From Schistosoma mansoni (taxonomy: Eukaryota; Platyhelminthes; Trematoda; Strigeidida; Schistosomatidae), in NCBI RefSeq assembly GCF_000237925.1, contig NC_031496.1, positions 17,132,245 to 17,196,244 of the forward strand: a stretch of DNA of 64,000 nt, read 5' to 3'. The notes beneath the pieces are model-generated. The model had not been told where the DNA came from. It did not search any database and saw nothing but the letters and a program-made list of their open reading frames with translations. The stretch's first letter is position 1. Each line of letters opens with the position of its first letter. The position numbers and the translations under genes are program-made. Shown here in pieces: positions 1 to 10,760 of the stretch.

Positions 1-201
1 GTGATATGTGTATTACAATAACTTTTAATCAACATTCTTCAACTGTCACCTATATTTTTTTATTGATGAAATATCCTCACTCTTTAATGAAACCGTTTAA
101 AATTAGTCGAATAGTTTAGCGACAATAAAAAAAACAGTGAAATTACTGAAGAAGGTGTGTTAAAATAAATATATACATATATAATGATATTTATGTTATT
201 A

Positions 202-2559
202 CTTACTTACGCCTGTTATCCCTCGTAGAGGAGCATAGGCTGCCCACCAACATTCTCCATCCAACCCTGTCCTGGACAATGCTTTACAGTTATTTCTACT
301 TGTTGTTCATCCTTTTCATCCCTGCTTCCAATTCCCGGCGTAATCTATTCTTTGGCCTTCTTCATTTCCACTTCCCTTCAGGATTACAAGTTAGTGCTTG
401 CCTCGTGATGCAGTTTGGTAATTTCCACAATCTATGTCCTATCCACCTACAATGCCTTTTTCTAAATCCCTCCTCAGCTGGAATCTGATTTGTCTTCTCC
501 CGCAGTAGGCTGTTGTTGATGGTATCCGGCCAATGAATGTTGATTATCTTAAGTAGACAATTGTTTATAAATACTTGTACCTTCTTGACGATGAATGTAG
601 TAGTTCTCCACGTTTCAGCTCCGTACAGTAGAACTATCTTGACGTTCGTATTGAAGATTCTCACTTTGAAATTAGTTGAGTTGTTTTGAGTTCCATATGT
701 CCTTCAATTGCAGAAATGCGGTCCTTACTTTGCCAATCCTCACCTTTACATCTGCATCAGATCCTCCTTGTTTATCAATGATGCTTCCCAGGTACGTGAA
801 TGTTTCTACATCTTACAGAGTTTTTCCATCAAGTGTGACTGTGTCGCTGTTCTCCATGTTGTATTTGATGATCTTGCTTTTCCCTTTGTGTATGTTGAAG
901 CCTACTGATTCAGAGGCTTCTGCTACACTGGTTGTCTTGGCCTGTATTTGTCGGTGTGTATGGGATAGAAGAGCTAAGTCACCTGTGAAGTCCCAATTTT
1001 CTAGTTGCATCCAACCTGTTCATTGTATCCCGTGCTTCCCGTCAAATGTCGAAGTCTTCATAATCCAGTCAACCAACAGATGAAAGAGGAAGAGGGAGAG
1101 TAGAAAGCCTTGTCCGACTTCGGTCCTTACTGGAAATGCACATATCAGCTGTCAATGCACCACTTTTAGTCCATCGTATGAGTTCTGGATAATGTTCACA
1201 ATATTCCCAGGAACTCCATAGTATCGAAGATGTTTCAATAATGTTCTCCTGTCCACGCTGTCAAACGCCTTCTCATAGTCAATCAAGTTTATGCATAGTG
1301 ACGAGTTCCACTCAACTGACTGTTCTACGATGATCCGTAGTGTCGCAATCTGGTCTGTGCACGACCGATCCTTACGGAATCTAGCCTGTTGATCTCGAAG
1401 TTGGGCGTCTACTGCGTCTTTCATCTGGTTCAGCATTACTGTTGCAAACGTTTCCAGGTACTGACAGTAGTGTGATGCCTGTGTAATTCTCACATTTGCT
1501 CAGATCTCCTTTCTTCGGTATCTTGATGAGATATCCATCTCTCCAGTTCGTTGGCACTTGTTCCTCCTCCCAAATCTTCTTGAATAGATTTCAGTGTTTC
1601 AGCTGGTATATTGTCAAGTCCTGCTGCTTTTCCGCTCTCGGTTTGTCTGATGGCCATTTTGATTTCCTCGGTTGTTGGTGAAGTGACATCTATAGGAAGG
1701 TCAGTGTGTGCTGCTTCGATGTTCAGTGGATTCAATGGAGCAGTTCTATTCAGCAGTTCCTCGAAGTATTCTACCCATCTTTTCCTCTGTTCTTGAATCT
1801 CCATGATTGTCTTTCCTTCTTTGTCCTTGACTGGTCTCTCTGGTTTGCCACATCTCCCTGCCAATTTCTTTGTTGTATCGTATAGTTGTCTCATATCCCC
1901 TTCTTTTGCAGCTTTTTCCGCCGTCGTTGCTAGTACTCCCATGCATTTCTGCTTGTCGGCTTTAATGCTTTTCTTCACTTCATTGTTTGCTTCTCCGTAG
2001 TCTGCTTGTGTTTTGACTTTCTCTGCTCGTGTTCGGCTGTTGTTAATTGCTAGTTTCTTGTTCTTCCTTTCTTCAATCTTGTTCAAGGTTCCCATAGAGA
2101 TCCATCCCTTATGTTGATGCTTCTTAGGACCAAGTACCTCCTGACACGTTGAAGTTAGTGCTTCTTTTATCCCTTTCCAGTTGTCCGTCAAAGTAGTTTC
2201 GTGTTCATTCAGTAGATCCTGTAGAGCTTGGAACCTGTTATTGAGAGTTATCTTGAATTCGTTGAGCTTGTCAGTATCTCGACGGGATGCTGTATTGAAC
2301 CTTTGTAGTGCTGTTTGTCTAGTTGTCCAGCGTTTCTTTAGCTTCAGTCTCATCTTGGCCACAACCAGGTGGTGATCTGAAGCTATGTCAGCTCCTCTCC
2401 GGGTTCTCACATCTTCCATTGACCTTCGGAATTTTTTGTTGATACAAATATGATCTATCTGGTTCTCTGTGGTATGGTCTGGTGAGATCCATGTAGCTTT
2501 GTGTATGCGCTTGTGTGGGAATATTGTGCCGCCTATAACGAATTTGTTGAATGCACATA
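202..2559 (-). pseudogene. RTE ORF, C-terminal endonuclease through reverse transcriptase
   Basis: The minus strand encodes the end of the endonuclease (about 2550-2370, with the block IDHICINKKFRRS and the SDHH catalytic motif), a linker, then reverse transcriptase with FRKDRSCTDQIATLRI and the first catalytic aspartate block LIDYEKAFDSVDRRT near 1270. The segment that should hold the FADD catalytic box (about 1000) reads F-T-G-D, so one metal-binding aspartate is lost. The frame shifts several times (near 1490, 1150 and 1010), so no single long ORF survives. The C-terminus runs to a stop within the TAAG-rich tail. This copy cannot make an active polymerase. It has no host neighbours. Confidence 0.85.
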
Positions 2560-4101
2560 GATTTATTTTTATTATTATTAATGGCTTTATTCAATATTAT
2601 AATCTGGTACAATATAGAATTCTCAGCATGAGTTATTTCAACAAGTTTTTACCAAAAAAAACAAAAAACAAAGACAAAAAAAAACAGAAAAGGAATAAAA
2701 TAGGTTTAAGAAAAAACTGAGTTTATACAAATTATCGAATTTGAGACATGCTTAAGAATACAGGTTATTTACTAGGTCAACTTTAACAGCCTGTTCGTCA
2801 CAAAGTAAATTTGCTAGGTAATGTATTGCAGAACTTTTATAGACTTGCTTGCGTGCATGAATTTTAATGTATTTACGTCTCGTTCTACCAGAAGATATAC
2901 AAGGAGAAAGATATGAATGAAGCGGATGGTTAGTATCTGATAAGATAACACCTGCCAAGAGTTTGCAAGACTTAAGATGTCTATCCACAAGCATATTAAT
3001 AATGACTTCAAAAGATTCACCGCATACCTTGCAAACCGCCTTCAGCACTCTACGCAAAACAGCAAAGTCTTTTCTCAAAAGCCCGGGAAGGAATAATGGA
3101 GAACAATATAGAATAATAGGTAATATGCAGGAATTTACAAATTGTAAGAGTAAATGGCGAGTAATCCCAAAAGCATGCAGCCTCTTTATGTAGTATGTCA
3201 AACGGTGAACTTTTTTCGATAAGAGTAAAACATGAGAAGACCAAGAAAGATCAGAGGAAAAAATGACACCAAGATATTTGACCTTCGACACTGTGTTTAT
3301 TAAGGAGTCTCCAATGGCACAAGCATTATGGGATCCCAACATAGAGTGTAGGTTCTGTCCATGTCTCAAGCTAAAATTAACAGCTTGACATTTAGATGGA
3401 TTGAGTAAGAGACCATTACCAACAGACCACCTTTCAATACGAGATAAAAACTCATTCATTTCTATGGGATGTAAGGAGGTAGAAATCGGCATACATACAA
3501 TGAGGTCGTCCGCATATTTTACAAAAGTGTTTTCTGTGGAAGATGGCAGATCATGCAGAAAAAAAGAGAAGAGCAGAGGTCAAAGAACAGCTCCTTGTGG
3601 CACACCTACAGTAGACAGTAGAGATGTTGGACACTTTCCTTCAAATACAGTGTACTGTTCTCTTCCAGAAAGGTAGGAACATAGCCAATTGGTTATCCAG
3701 CTGTCAGTGTCGACGCTGATCAGCTTGTTAAGTAAGAGGTGTCTTGGAATAGAATCAAAAGCAGAAGTAAAGTCCAGGAAAGCGCATCTAACATACTTCT
3801 TACCCTTTTCCAACCCGAACACTATATTGTGATGCAGAACAGCAACGGCATCTTATGTGCTTCTTTTGCATTTGTAAGCAAACTAATATGGATCACAGTG
3901 CTCTTTTATTGCAGGTTTAAGTAGTTGTATCAGTAATTTTTCCATTATTTCGAGGAAAGGTGAAGTTATTGCAGTGGGTCTAAGTTTCACATTTTTATCA
4001 CCGGAAGCTTTCTTTGGTATAGGGATCATCTTTATCTTTCTCCACATTTTCGGTAAGACATTAGTTGAGAAGGATCTGTTAAAGATATTCGTTAATGGAT
4101 A
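2560..4101 (-). mobile_element. 5'-truncated LINE inserted into the RTE endonuclease
   Basis: A second non-LTR element on the minus strand splits the RTE endonuclease. At the left its 3' end is an AATAAA signal and a TAATAATAATAAAAATAAAT-type tail (2560-2605); at the right it is truncated inside the reverse transcriptase. A 5-bp ACATA lies at both ends (2555-2559 and 4102-4106). Omitting the insert and one ACATA restores the RTE reading ADVLCAFNKF, so the two junctions belong to one insertion. The element is about 1.54 kb. The RT looks like the CR1/Jockey superfamily; I cannot name the exact family. Confidence 0.85.
2752..4095 (-). pseudogene. Reverse transcriptase of the nested LINE (truncated, decayed)
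   Basis: Read on the minus strand, the protein begins near 4095 within the RT fingers (NIFNRSF, then LRPTAITSPFLEIMEKLL). It continues with LDFTSAFDSIPRHLLLNKL (first catalytic Asp, about 3760), GVPQGAVL (about 3590) and KYADDLIVC (about 3510), then a long thumb and C-terminal region ending at 2752. YADD is intact. There are in-frame stops after CDPY (about 3883) and just after GVPQGAVL (about 3580) and at least one further break, so it is inactive. Endonuclease and ORF1 are absent because of the 5' truncation. CR1/Jockey-type is inferred from motif spacing. Confidence 0.8.
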
Positions 4102-4650
4102 ACATAAAACATCAGCAAATCTCTCCCCATTTTCATTTCTCTCTCCTAGTTCATGTCGTCCAATTATATCTTCATGTCCTGTGTTGTCCACTCCGATTTT
4201 AGCATTTAGATCTCCCATCAGGATGGTGAGGTCCTTTCTTGGACACTTCGCTATGATTGATTGCCGCCTCGAGTAGAACTGATCTTTATCGTCGTCGTTT
4301 CTATCATTGATGGGTGCATAACATTGGATAACATTCATTGTGATCATCTCCTTTGTTTTGAATAATGGTTTGATAATGCTGGATCCATGAGATTCCCATC
4401 CTACAAGTGCATTTCGTGCTTCTCTGGACAGCATTAGAGCAACTTCCTGAGTATGTGGTGAATTTTCCTCTTCGAGACCGGAGTACAGAAGAATATCTCT
4501 CGTATGTAGCCTTTGTTGTCCAGCTTGTGTCCAATGGGTTTCGCTGATTCTGAGTACCGCCAATTTAAATCTCCTCATTTCCATTGCTGTTTGGCTGGTT
4601 CTCCCGGTCTCTCACATTGTCCGGACGTTTCATATACCAATAAAAATTGT
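4102..4650 (-). pseudogene. RTE endonuclease, N-terminal part
   Basis: The minus strand encodes the beginning of the RTE protein: NVRTM near 4620, then LAVLRISETHWTQAGQQRL, VIQCYAP, LTILMGDLNAKIG and GRHELGERNENGERFADV. These are the conserved blocks of the apurinic/apyrimidinic-like endonuclease that nicks target DNA for target-primed reverse transcription; the GDLNAK aspartate and asparagine are present. A TGA replaces the tryptophan codon after NVRTM, so translation from the upstream leader would stop. The domain is cut at 4102 by the nested LINE and resumes at 2554. The stretch 4651-4899 is the non-coding leader of the RTE. Confidence 0.85.
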
Positions 4651-4912
4651 TGTTCTAGTTTTTAGAATGGGCATCGGTCACGTCAGTTCCAAAGAATTTT
4701 GATCTTCATCATAAGGCGTCATGATTTTTCCTTCAACTCCTAAGGCAGAATTTAAATAGTTTGAATTATTTTTTTCTGGTTAGCATTTTTTTAGCGAGTT
4801 AGTTTTCTACGGGATGGGGTCACTAACCCCATACCCAACCCTCATCCTTTATTCTGGTTTAGGACTGGCAGTAATTCTAGAAGAGCTACAGGCGGAGTTA
4901 TTTATGTTATTA

Positions 4913-7089
4913 ATCTACCTACCTATAATTATGTTAATAAAGACTATCCTTGTGAATTAACTTAAGTATAAAAGCTTATTTCATGTAATCGGTAATATCT
5001 AGTTTACAGTCTTTATGTTTTATGATGTTTTTTATTTGATAAAAAAAACAACCTAGGAAGTATTAATTAATATAAGTGTAGTATATTAACACAAATATGT
5101 TAATAAATTTTCTTAAAACAATTCGGGATAATATCAAAAGGTTAAGTTTTTTTTCAATAAAAATTCGATTAAGGTCATCTATAAACAATATAAGTGGTAA
5201 TATAACATCTAAGTGTTAATAACCTAAGATATTTATTTAAATTAATAATAATTTAGGGATAGAAAAGTACTTATTTTGTTCAATGACAATGATATCCATG
5301 ATATATTTTTACTATTTTATTCAGAATCAACAAAAACGAGTACGAAAATGTCTTGAATTCGTCAATGTCCTGACTAAATCTATAATACTGATAACAATAT
5401 GTATACACTTTCAAGTTATTTTGTTCACAAATCATGAAAGTGATTTGAATTTCAACAGTTTATCCTCTCGGTCATTGCAAGTAACAAAGTTACATAGTTT
5501 TTTTAACAAAAAGTTATTGGGTTCATTAGTGTGCCAAATAGTAACAATCTTCAGTAGTGAACATAACTATGATTTAGGTTTTACCAGCCATTTTGAAAAC
5601 AATTGAAGTAACATCGATTGTATTAAACTATTGAAAATTAAAAATCACTGGACACTCCGTTTGCAAATTCTGGATAAATAACTAAATACAATCGAACAAT
5701 AAAACAAACTTAACGCTTTCACGTCTTATAACAAAGTCAATAACTTTAGACAACTGATCTCAAACTATATAAATTTCTTGTCTTTAGTCTAAATAATTTG
5801 TATCACATAGTGGGCCTGAACCAAATTCATAGATGAGTTTCTACTTCACTTATCGTATGTAGTTGATTACATTGATTATAGCTTTTCACTAAAAATTCAA
5901 GAAATTCATTTTGAAACTGGCCACTAGTGAATATAAAGTGATTATCTACAGAACATTCTATGCATCTTAAAGATTATTATTGTTACAAACTAATGATAGT
6001 TTTAAAACAAGGTAAAAGTAAAAAGTCAATGTTCTTATGAAACGAATTCAACCTTTCTGTGCAGTTTTCTTACTAGAGGATAAAGTCAATTTATTAGGAA
6101 AGAAACGCAACTATTCTTCTATTTTGGTCATATAATTCATCCTTCAATTGTTTTATCACACTAGAATAAATGGTTATCGTTTTTCTTGTTTGAGATTCAT
6201 CAGTTCACGATATGTCTACCACATTTCGTGCCAAAAACTTTGATTCATTAAGTTACAATTGAATGCTCTACTAAAGAAACTAATGTTTTCAAAATTCAGT
6301 TACTGAGTAAATGACATAACAGTAATTGTTGTCCTTAGTAGAAACTAGACAATGTAAAGTTTACTTCGTGTAATATAATCGAAATAAATTGAGGGGAATT
6401 TTTTTTATATTAACATAAAATGCATCTTATGCCCTACCATAGAATATTAAAGATTCCCATTGTAAAAATTAGAACAACACATGTAAGAGAATAATTGTTT
6501 TCAATTAGGTCGTCATCAGGCTTTACTCTTACATTTTCGTATAAATATTCATGTATATTAGAGTAAAGCCTGATGAAAATTTAATTGCTTACACGTGTTG
6601 TCCTACCATAGATCTGTCGATCTAGTCCAATAAATAAATAACGTATATTTACACGATGTTCTCATCTAATCGAATGTATTCTATTAATTTTGAAACATTC
6701 TTGAATACTTTCTCACCTTTCTGATAAATTATTCTTTCTCTTGAGAGCAATCAAAAACCATGCATACATAAAATATAAGACCGAACTTCTGGTTGAAGAA
6801 AAAAAGCAGAGAATATCCGTAAGAGGATTGAATATTTTATGTGTTAGTAAAAATAGCTATGAATATTGTTATTGTTACCTACTTGAATTATTCTACTAAG
6901 CCAGTCAAGGTAAATGACTGACGTGACAAATAGCACAGTGGAAAATGCCTTTTTTAATGGTACGAAATAAAAAAAACATGCATAAATTGTCTAATGCATA
7001 AATTAATAGTAAATTCAATTTTAATTAAAAAATAAAATTTGACTGTAGACTAAAAAATTTTATATTCATGAAATAATAGAAATAATAAT
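4913..7089. other. AT-rich DNA without a recognised gene
   Basis: Only short ORFs occur here; the longest is 107 codons at 5283-5606 and shows no recognisable domain. The only structure I found is the hairpin element at 6433-6612. I see no splice-linked exon chain. Confidence 0.6.
6433..6612. repeat. Hairpin-forming element with 11-bp direct flanks
   Basis: An imperfect inverted repeat: the arm near 6470-6532 (ACAACACATGTAAG ... CATCAGGCTTTACTCT) pairs with 6560-6601 (AGAGTAAAGCCTGATG ... TACACGTGTTGT), with about 25 bases of loop. The whole is bracketed by direct copies of CCTACCATAGA at 6433-6443 and 6602-6612. This could be a small non-autonomous element with a target-site duplication or a local inverted duplication. 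It has no coding content. Confidence 0.5.
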
Positions 7090-7094
7090 CAATC

Positions 7095-7508
7095 TGTTAT
7101 ATCTGAAGTGTTTCGAATTCACCAGTTAGCGGACGGAACAAAGACTTGTAAACAGAGACCGATAAGCTAGCTATTCTGACGCGTCCCAGACTCAGCTAAC
7201 TAGAGTAAGAAGTTCAAGTTGGAAGCGAAGAAAATATATTCCGTAGCAGCCAGAAGCACAGCAATCGAAAGAGGAAAAAATCAAACATATATATACAGCA
7301 ATAAATTGTCCTTGGGCAGCATTAAAAAATAGCACACTCAAAGATACAACAGACCAATAGCGTTTAAGATATTTTACAAGTGGGAAATTCGACTCGAGGA
7401 TGAAAAGAGCGCTTTTGGCGTGAAAACAAAGAAATTCAAATTTTCAGAATAAAATTACAAAATTATGCCATTTACTAAGTAAGTTCTGGGGATTTAACAT
7501 CCCCAACA
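7095..7508. mobile_element. Solo LTR (LTR-retrotransposon fossil)
   Basis: A 414-bp block starts TGTTATATCTG and ends CATCCCCAACA, so it has the TG...CA ends of an LTR. It is bordered by the 5-bp direct repeat CAATC at 7090-7094 and 7509-7513. It is more GC-balanced than its surroundings and contains a TATATATA stretch near 7289. No internal coding region is attached, so it is a solo LTR. It looks whole. Five-base duplications fit Gypsy or BEL elements; the family and direction are not determined. Confidence 0.7.
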
Positions 7509-7513
7509 CAATC

Positions 7514-9394
7514 TTATTATTATTTTTATCGTCAATCATATTTATCGTTACATTTATGTTGTCATGAGAATGAATAAATCAAAAATGTTTATTAATTATT
7601 GTCCATCTGTACTTATTGCCTTACATTAAATTCTTAAGTTATATGCCACTGTCTAATGCGATCAAACGAATAAAATTTCACTTTCGTTTTTTTCAAGGTG
7701 AAAACACATTTGACAGTTTTGATGACATTTTCTTAGGATATACTAACATTCAATTTCATGCGGTAATGCATACTTGTTATCATGATATAGATTACATTAT
7801 TCTTGTATTGTAAATGGTAGTACTGTCAACTTGAGATCTAGAGGTCTTCGGTTCAAAATGTAGCAAGGGTGGTGGGTATCTAAAGCCAGAAAATAGTGAT
7901 GTTCAGTGCCTTTTGATTTTGGTTGTTATTAATCTATGATGATAAACAAACTCAAAATATAAGAACTACTGTGTTAATTTTTCACCAAATCTTCTATCAT
8001 TGTTTAGTATTTAGTCATATATTTTTCTTAGAATATAATTAAAGGCAACATCAGTTTATTGTTATTTAGAACCTTATTTACAACTGTATTCATAAAAATA
8101 AACAACCTTACTGTTTTATTATTACTGTTATGTAATGAGAAGAACCTGAATTGTATAACGTATTCTTAAGATACAATTTAAATCATTTAATTGAACAATT
8201 GCATAAGTATTTTTTTTCAATTTATAAGAATAAATAAATTAATGTGATGAAAAGAGCTTTCGAAACGTTTACTTAATTACATAAACGCTGCATGTTCTAA
8301 TATACTAACCTTACTATAAAGGATTTTGCTTCCTCAAAATATTTTGTGGTATCAGGTTTACTGTCATATGGACTTATGGATAAAAATTAAGAAGGAATCT
8401 AATACTTCATGTATTTCAATTGTTTCGCACTTTTCTTACATAGTGATTAAAATGTATATGATGATTATAATTACTTTTATGATATGCAGTTGTTTTCATA
8501 ATAGCCGATTATTTCATTTACGCCAATTTAAGAAAATAACCCTGTACATTAGAAAATTCTAGCTCACAATCTTCTTTAAGATATAAAAGATAACAGGGTA
8601 CTCAACGGCTCTGACTAATATGGTACTTAATATTATCCAAAAACTTACAGTTATAATAAACAAAACAGGTATGTTATACTTTTACTAATCCTTCAATTCT
8701 CAACTACATGTTTATTTATCAATATGAATGATAGCTTGTATGAAGGAACCGAAATCCAAGCTAAAAATCACTTTCCAAAAAAGTGATATTATCTTATTTT
8801 AGAAAGATATTTAGTTAAATGATAATTTATACATATCAATACAAATCGTTAATCTTATTTTGATGAGTATGTTTTCAGTTTATATATCGTGAATGAAACA
8901 GTAACCATGGCGTTGAAAATGTTTTTGTAGAATGTCTACGTTGAATACCTTTTATTTTTATCATAAGCTTAGAAATTTAACATGTCTCGTAACATATGAT
9001 CAGTTGATAAAACGATCATTCATTTATATTGATTATACCCATCTTTGAAAAAAAACGATGAATACCACTTTCCCATATGAAATCAATCGTTGAACAAATG
9101 AAGAAAGATATGTTGGTGAATAATCAAAGTTGACTGGAATTATTATATTTATATTTTAGGTGTATATTATTGGTTATAATAGAGTACCACCAAATGAAAT
9201 TTTCAATGAATCCTCGGCTTGTAAGAGATGTGGAAAGCCCTAGATGAAATGGATGGACTGTTACAATATATATTCACTTAGTATTGTTTTTATTTTAAAT
9301 CTTCCCATTGATGTTAAGGACTGCGATTAATCAGTCTCTAATTGGCATATGTGCATACTGTGCGTATTGCCTCGACATAGCCTTAATTCACAAG
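7514..9394. other. AT-rich DNA without a recognised gene
   Basis: Several ORFs of 65-80 codons (7616-7813, 8326-8562) have biased, low-complexity composition and no domain. A vaguely tRNA-like B box at 7848-7860 is too degraded to call. I see nothing else. Confidence 0.55.
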
Positions 9395-9523
9395 CATTGT
9401 AAGCAAAGATGGATAGTGAATAGCAGTTGAATGGAGGACGCGCGTTTCGTCCTATTTGGGACTCGTCAGCTGAATTTACTTGCATCTCAGAGTTGGTGTT
9501 CCCTCTGAGACTCAAACCTAGTA
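9395..9523 (-). repeat. Sm-alpha-type SINE, minus copy with hammerhead
   Basis: On the minus strand it starts with a B-box-like AGGTTTGAGTCTC and runs through a hammerhead core (CTGACGAG, GAC, CGAAA) to the conserved tail ...CACTATCCATCTTTGCTTACAATG-like end near 9395. It faces a second, 5'-truncated copy in the opposite orientation (9524-9615). Confidence 0.7.
9430..9476 (-). ncRNA. Hammerhead ribozyme, schistosome type I, minus copy
   Basis: The core reads CTGACGAG, stem-loop II TCCCAAATAGGA, CGAAA, a short GC-rich stem III and the cleavage triplet GTC (minus strand, ending at 9437). All catalytic core bases are present. Stem I (AATTCAG against CTCCATT) has two mismatches, so self-cleavage may be weak. 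The pattern is the known Sm-alpha hammerhead. Confidence 0.65.
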
Positions 9524-9615
9524 CAGGTACATCCAGCTGACGAGTCCTAAAGAGGACGAAACGCGCGTCCCGGATTCCGTTGGCAGCCACTATCCATCTT
9601 TGTTTACAATGTTAC
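9524..9615 (+). repeat. Sm-alpha-type SINE, plus copy (5'-truncated)
   Basis: Starts at TACAGGTACATCCAG just upstream of the hammerhead and ends with CACTATCCATCTTTGTTTACAATG-like tail. The tRNA-like promoter half is missing. Together with the minus copy it makes a palindrome with arms at about 9395-9476 and 9531-9611. Confidence 0.7.
9531..9576 (+). ncRNA. Hammerhead ribozyme, schistosome type I, plus copy
   Basis: ATCCAG (stem I) - CTGACGAG - TCCTAAAGAGGA (perfect 4-bp stem II) - CGAAA - CGCGCGTC, with predicted cleavage after the GTC at 9567-9569, then CCGGAT closing stem I with one mismatch. Every core position is intact. This is the best-preserved hammerhead in the window. Confidence 0.75.
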
Positions 9616-10589
9616 AGTATATGTAGTGTCTGAGTTAAAATTCATGCGTAGGTTTCTTTAATTCATTATAGGCCTCAAGGATAAGTGTTTTAAGATTGAA
9701 GAGATATACCATAAAATATCTAAATACTAAACTTAATTTCGTAATTTTCTGTTAGTTTATTCATGTCTGGAAATCGTAGTTGACAATTCCTATTATAGAT
9801 TCATTCATTTTATTCTACTCTGTATTAGTTTTATTTTTTTTATCATAAGAAATCTATTTGTGAAAACAGTATAAACTAAGTTACTAACAACTGTTAGTTA
9901 GGAATTCATTTTCAATCCACTTATATGACTAATATTTGGTCTAGAATATATTTTCACACAAATATATAAATCTTAGTCTTTATGATAAGTTAATATCAGT
10001 CAGTCGAACACTGGAAAAGAACGAGAAATAAACAAATGGTTCGTCAGTGTGTATGGATAATACAAAATCGGTGAAGTACGATTCTGGTGTTTTGCTTCAG
10101 TTCATTTGTAAAACAACGCGGTACTCATTTAGACGTCATTTCTAAGCAACAATATAATTCAGAACTTACTAGTTTACGTAGTTTACTGTATTTAAAAAAG
10201 ACTATAGGTAACTGTAAATTGATAAGCTTATACCACATGAATAAAAGCGACTCGTACTCCAAAACCCTTGTAAATTACTTAACTAATTTAATTGCAGTTC
10301 TGAAAATAATGGAGATAAAAGTTAAATTTGTTTGTAGAAGTGATTTAGTTTAAATTCAAAAATACTGTTTAAAAGAAATTGTTGGATATCACTCACGAGA
10401 CATAGTAAAATTACGCTAGTACAATATCAAATATTGAGTGCCCATCTAGTAATAACAATAGAAATGAAATCATAGATTATACATTACATCGCATCAGAAA
10501 AACCAACATAGCAGAATAACTACAACAGCAGTTAGAAAATCGTAAAAAAAGTGAATCAACATTAGAAAAATATTCTGTTTGAGATCAAG
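9616..10589. other. AT-rich DNA without a recognised gene
   Basis: One 88-codon ORF (10087-10353) has no recognisable domain. No repeats or RNA genes were identified by eye. Confidence 0.5.
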
Positions 10590-10760
10590 AACCGACCAAC
10601 GTTATACCACTATTGAAAATCTGGGAGCACTGCACGGACATTTCGTCATAGTATGAGACTCCCCAGCAGTGCGCATTCACGATGCCGCACGTGGGATTCG
10701 AACCCAAAACCTTCGGTCTCACGCGCGAACGCTTAAACTCTAGGCCACGGAGCCGGTATC
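10590..10760 (-). repeat. Sm-alpha-type SINE with decayed hammerhead
   Basis: The minus strand begins GCTCCGTGGCCTAGAG (A box), has a B box GGTTTTGGGTTCGAATCCC, then a hammerhead-derived segment at 10671-10626. Stem I (GCACTG/CAGTGC) is perfect and CGAAA is intact, but the conserved CTGANGA reads CTGGGGA and the cleavage triplet reads GTG. I infer that the ribozyme is dead. Confidence 0.75.

Larger units (their letters stand above)
202..4899 (-). mobile_element. Full-length RTE-clade LINE (SR2-like), interrupted by a nested LINE
   Basis: This is a non-LTR retrotransposon read on the minus strand. It is flanked by a 13-bp direct repeat, ATTTATGTTATTA, at 189-201 and 4900-4912, which I read as its target-site duplication. 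From its 5' end (about 4899) it has a leader of about 250 bp, an apurinic-type endonuclease (4650-4102, continuing from 2559), a reverse transcriptase (about 1700-800), a C-terminal region with the RTE-typical WRTT and [17 protein letters not shown] blocks, and a short tail of TAAG repeats at 202-212. Subtracting the inserted LINE (2560-4101) leaves about 3.2 kb, the size of a complete RTE element. The reading frame is broken in several places. The family name rests on recognising the protein; the duplication and domain order are seen directly. Confidence 0.9.

Noticed and set aside
362-1083. Plus-strand ORFs over the RTE elements
   Set aside because: They are antisense shadows of the minus-strand RTE protein.
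5283-5606. 107-codon ORF
   Set aside because: Biased composition, no motif and no neighbouring exon.
7840-7870. Another Sm-alpha SINE
   Set aside because: Only a B-box-like GGTTCAAAAT remains; no A box, hammerhead or tail.
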